Shown: positions 62,415 through 64,000 of the stretch, one piece after another | How the letters are laid out: each line of letters opens with the position of its first letter | Numbering within the stretch: position 1 is the first letter of the stretch | Assembly (NCBI RefSeq): GCF_013282725.1 | Contig: NZ_CP054043.1 | Span: forward strand, 1,054,001 to 1,118,000 | From: Yersinia mollaretii ATCC 43969 | GTDB taxonomy: Bacteria; Pseudomonadota; Gammaproteobacteria; Enterobacterales; Enterobacteriaceae | Length of the DNA: 64,000 nt | Direction: 5' to 3' | Position numbers and translations under genes: made by a program | The notes under the pieces: model-generated | Seen by the model: only the letters and a program-made list of their open reading frames with translations | What the model was told of the DNA's origin: nothing | Database searches by the model: none

Positions 62415-62616
62415 GTGTACATCCAAAGTCTTGGAGTGGTAGCAAAGCCGCAAACAAACTCATCCCGATGAACTTACAGAAGTAAGCGACTCGGGTGACA
62501 AATCTGCCGGGAGCAGATTTGAACGCTGCTTGCAGCGGCCTCGTAGAGGTGAGGCCCATGGATGGGCCGAGTAACGAGTGCAGCTAACACAGCTACAGCT
62601 TTAAGTCCGAAGGATA
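62415..62616. repeat. ERIC element with internal insert, next to the cysE stop
   Basis: Left part GTACATCCAAAGTCTTGGAG, core TCCCGATGAACTTACAGAAG and TAAGCGACTCGGGTGA, then the same insert as at 52370 (CAAATCTGCCGGGAGCAGAT onward), then GCAGCTAACACAGCTACAGC. It ends 4 bp before the cysE stop codon. Confidence 0.85.
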
Positions 62617-62619
62617 TGA

Positions 62620-63441
62620 TCAGATGCCGTCGCCATACTCAAAACCATGACCCACCCCATTGAAATGCTGATCCATGTCCAGCGAGGGTTTGTCGCTTTC
62701 TGGTTTACCCACGATGCGAGCAGGTACGCCAGCGGCGGTGGTATGGGCGGGGACGGATTGTAACACCACAGATCCAGCACCAATTTTGGCACCACGCCCG
62801 ACCTCAATATTCCCCAGAATTTTCGCACCAGCACCAATCATCACCCCTTCGCGAATCTTCGGATGGCGATCGCCGCTGGTTTTACCGGTACCGCCGAGGG
62901 TAACGGATTGCAGGATGGAAACATCATTCTCAACCACCGCGGTTTCACCAATAACAATACCGGTGGCGTGGTCTAGCATGATGCCACAACCAATGGTCGC
63001 GGCAGGGTGGATATCGACACCAAAAGCGACAGACACTTGATTTTGCAGATAAATTGCCAGCGCTTTACGATCCTGCGCCCACAACCAATGCCCAATACGG
63101 TATGCCTGTAACGCGTGGAAACCTTTGAGATACAGCAGCGGCGTGGAGTATTTATCAACGGCGGGGTCGCGCAAGCGGACAGCCAAAATATCGCGGGCGG
63201 CGGAGACAATCATCTGTTCATCCGCACGATAGGCATCCTCTACCACCTCACGAATGGCAATCGCAGGCATGATTGGATTAGCCAGTTTATTCGCCAGAAT
63301 ATAGCTCAGCGCACTGCCTAAATTCTCATGCTTCAATAATGTCGCGTGAAAAAAACTTGCCAGCATCGGTTCACACTCAGCCAGTGCTCTGGCTTCTGAT
63401 TTAATGCTACTCCAGACCAGCTCTAACTCTTCTGACGACAT
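62620..63441 (-). CDS. cysE: Serine O-acetyltransferase CysE
   Basis: First committed step of cysteine synthesis: acetyl-CoA plus serine to O-acetylserine. 273 residues as in E. coli. N-terminal helical domain (LVWSSIKSEARALAECEPML) and C-terminal left-handed beta helix of hexapeptide repeats (about 140-240: IHPAATIGCGIMLDHATGIV and IREGVMIGAGAKILGNIEVG), with catalytic His in LDHATG. The final GDGI fits the CysK-binding C-terminal Ile. Upstream of it and same strand is gpsA. Confidence 0.98.
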   Translation of the reverse strand: MSSEELELVWSSIKSEARALAECEPMLASFFHATLLKHENLGSALSYILANKLANPIMPAIAIREVVEDAYRADEQMIVSAARDILAVRLRDPAVDKYSTPLLYLKGFHALQAYRIGHWLWAQDRKALAIYLQNQVSVAFGVDIHPAATIGCGIMLDHATGIVIGETAVVENDVSILQSVTLGGTGKTSGDRHPKIREGVMIGAGAKILGNIEVGRGAKIGAGSVVLQSVPAHTTAAGVPARIVGKPESDKPSLDMDQHFNGVGHGFEYGDGI

Positions 63442-63533
63442 TGCATACTCCTGCCCATAAACAGGTCACTTCGGGGAACGGCCGAAGCAACTGATATCCT
63501 AACTCACTGAGGCAACAGCCCCAGTGACGTTGG

Positions 63534-63662
63534 ATATACCCGTCATCTTTCAAGTTACAGGGTTGTTGGCTGCCATCACTCACCCAAGTCATTGAGTTAT
63601 CTCAATTCCCTGGGTTCATTCAGTTGCCGCCTACCTGCAACTTGAAATCTATTGGGTATATA
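63534..63662. repeat. ERIC element between gpsA and cysE
   Basis: Begins ATATACCCGTCATCTTTCAAG and ends ACTTGAAATCTATTGGGTAT, the inverted ERIC ends; inside are ACTCACCCAAGTCATTGAGT and CAGTTGCCGCCTACCTGCAA. It fills most of the gap between gpsA and cysE and is in the opposite orientation to the copy at 62415. Confidence 0.85.
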
Positions 63663-63716
63663 TTGTTATTATTTTATTTCAGCCCCGATTTTATTGCAGG
63701 CAAATAGCCTCATTAG

Positions 63717-64000
63717 CTAAATGCCGCTTTTTTCATCTTTTTTGGTCCGACCCAACAGAGTCAATGCCGCTTCTCGGGCATTTTTGTGGCAATACAACAC
63801 CTGATAAATCTGTTCAGTTATTGGCATCTCGACACCATGACGCTGTGCCAGTGCCAGTGCCAGAACTTCCTTGGTGTTGCGGTAGCCTTCAACCACTTGA
63901 CCAATTTTGTCCTGCGCTTCTTGCACCCCTAACCCCTGACCCAGCATGATGCCAAACCGACGATTACGGGATTGGTTATCAGTGCAGGTTAGCACCAAAT
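63717..64000 (-). CDS. gpsA: Glycerol-3-phosphate dehydrogenase [NAD(P)+] GpsA, C-terminal part
   Basis: Makes sn-glycerol-3-phosphate for phospholipids. Only the last 93-94 codons are in the window; the frame is open through the right edge, so the gene continues outside. The visible part has [16 protein letters not shown], the substrate-site segment of the family, then [15 protein letters not shown] and [13 protein letters not shown], as in E. coli GpsA. cysE follows it, the usual order. Confidence 0.96.
   Translation of the reverse strand, partial: LVLTCTDNQSRNRRFGIMLGQGLGVQEAQDKIGQVVEGYRNTKEVLALALAQRHGVEMPITEQIYQVLYCHKNAREAALTLLGRTKKDEKSGI

Noticed and set aside
62188..62559. Leftward open frame over the trmL end, tandem repeat and ERIC
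   Set aside because: Covers repeats and antisense to trmL; no ribosome binding site and no family likeness.

Overview
The window is a chromosomal segment of an Enterobacterales bacterium, most likely a non-pestis Yersinia. This is inferred from near-complete agreement with known enterobacterial housekeeping proteins, from ERIC repeats that include the variant with an internal insert of about 75 bp described in yersiniae, and from a HasA hemophore locus of the Yersinia type (hasR-hasA-hasDEB, Gln at residue 32 of the first HasA). The species cannot be fixed by reading alone.

Layout. 1-7000 is a conserved block: btuB (cut by the left edge) with its cobalamin riboswitch, trmA, yijD, fabR, sthA and oxyR. 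7000-20600 is inserted between oxyR and argH compared with the E. coli order. It holds an OxyR-side oxidative-stress pair (a peroxiredoxin-glutaredoxin fusion and an E3-like disulfide reductase), a hicAB toxin-antitoxin pair and a heme-acquisition operon read leftward: hasR, five tandem hasA paralogues, hasD, hasE, hasB. 21100-28800 holds the divergent arginine genes argHBC/argE and ppc. 28900-49200 is core: fpr, emrD, glpFKX, zapB, rraA, menA, hslVU, ftsN, cytR, priA, rpmE, metJ and metBL. An AT-rich orphan gene for a protein-kinase-like, effector-like protein (49281-50474) splits metL from metF. 51800-60500 holds yiiR-like, yiiQ, tpiA, sbp, pfkA, fieF, cpxP and cpxRA. 60500-64000 holds ada, trmL, cysE and the end of gpsA.

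The most interesting system is the expanded has locus. A Fur-box-controlled outer-membrane receptor (HasR, with no N-terminal signalling domain and no hasI/hasS genes beside it) is followed by five HasA-like proteins that all keep the C-terminal type I secretion signal. They share one dedicated ABC exporter (HasD, HasE) and a dedicated TonB (HasB). Only the first paralogue keeps the heme-loop Tyr and His. The others have His to Tyr, a longer rearranged loop, a shortened loop, or a Cys pair exactly in place of Tyr and His. The array therefore looks like duplication followed by divergence of ligand binding. Hairpins sit after the first hasA and after the last, which may set different expression levels for the receptor, the main hemophore, the variant hemophores and the exporter.

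Regulation visible in the sequence: B12 riboswitch (btuB), OxyR-type repeats (oxyR/prx-grx), Fur box (hasR), ARG boxes (argC/argE), GlpR-like operators (glpF), met boxes (metJ/metB and metF) and a CpxR box (cpxP/cpxR). ERIC elements lie in several intergenic spaces, and a 20-bp tandem repeat starts in the stop codon of trmL.
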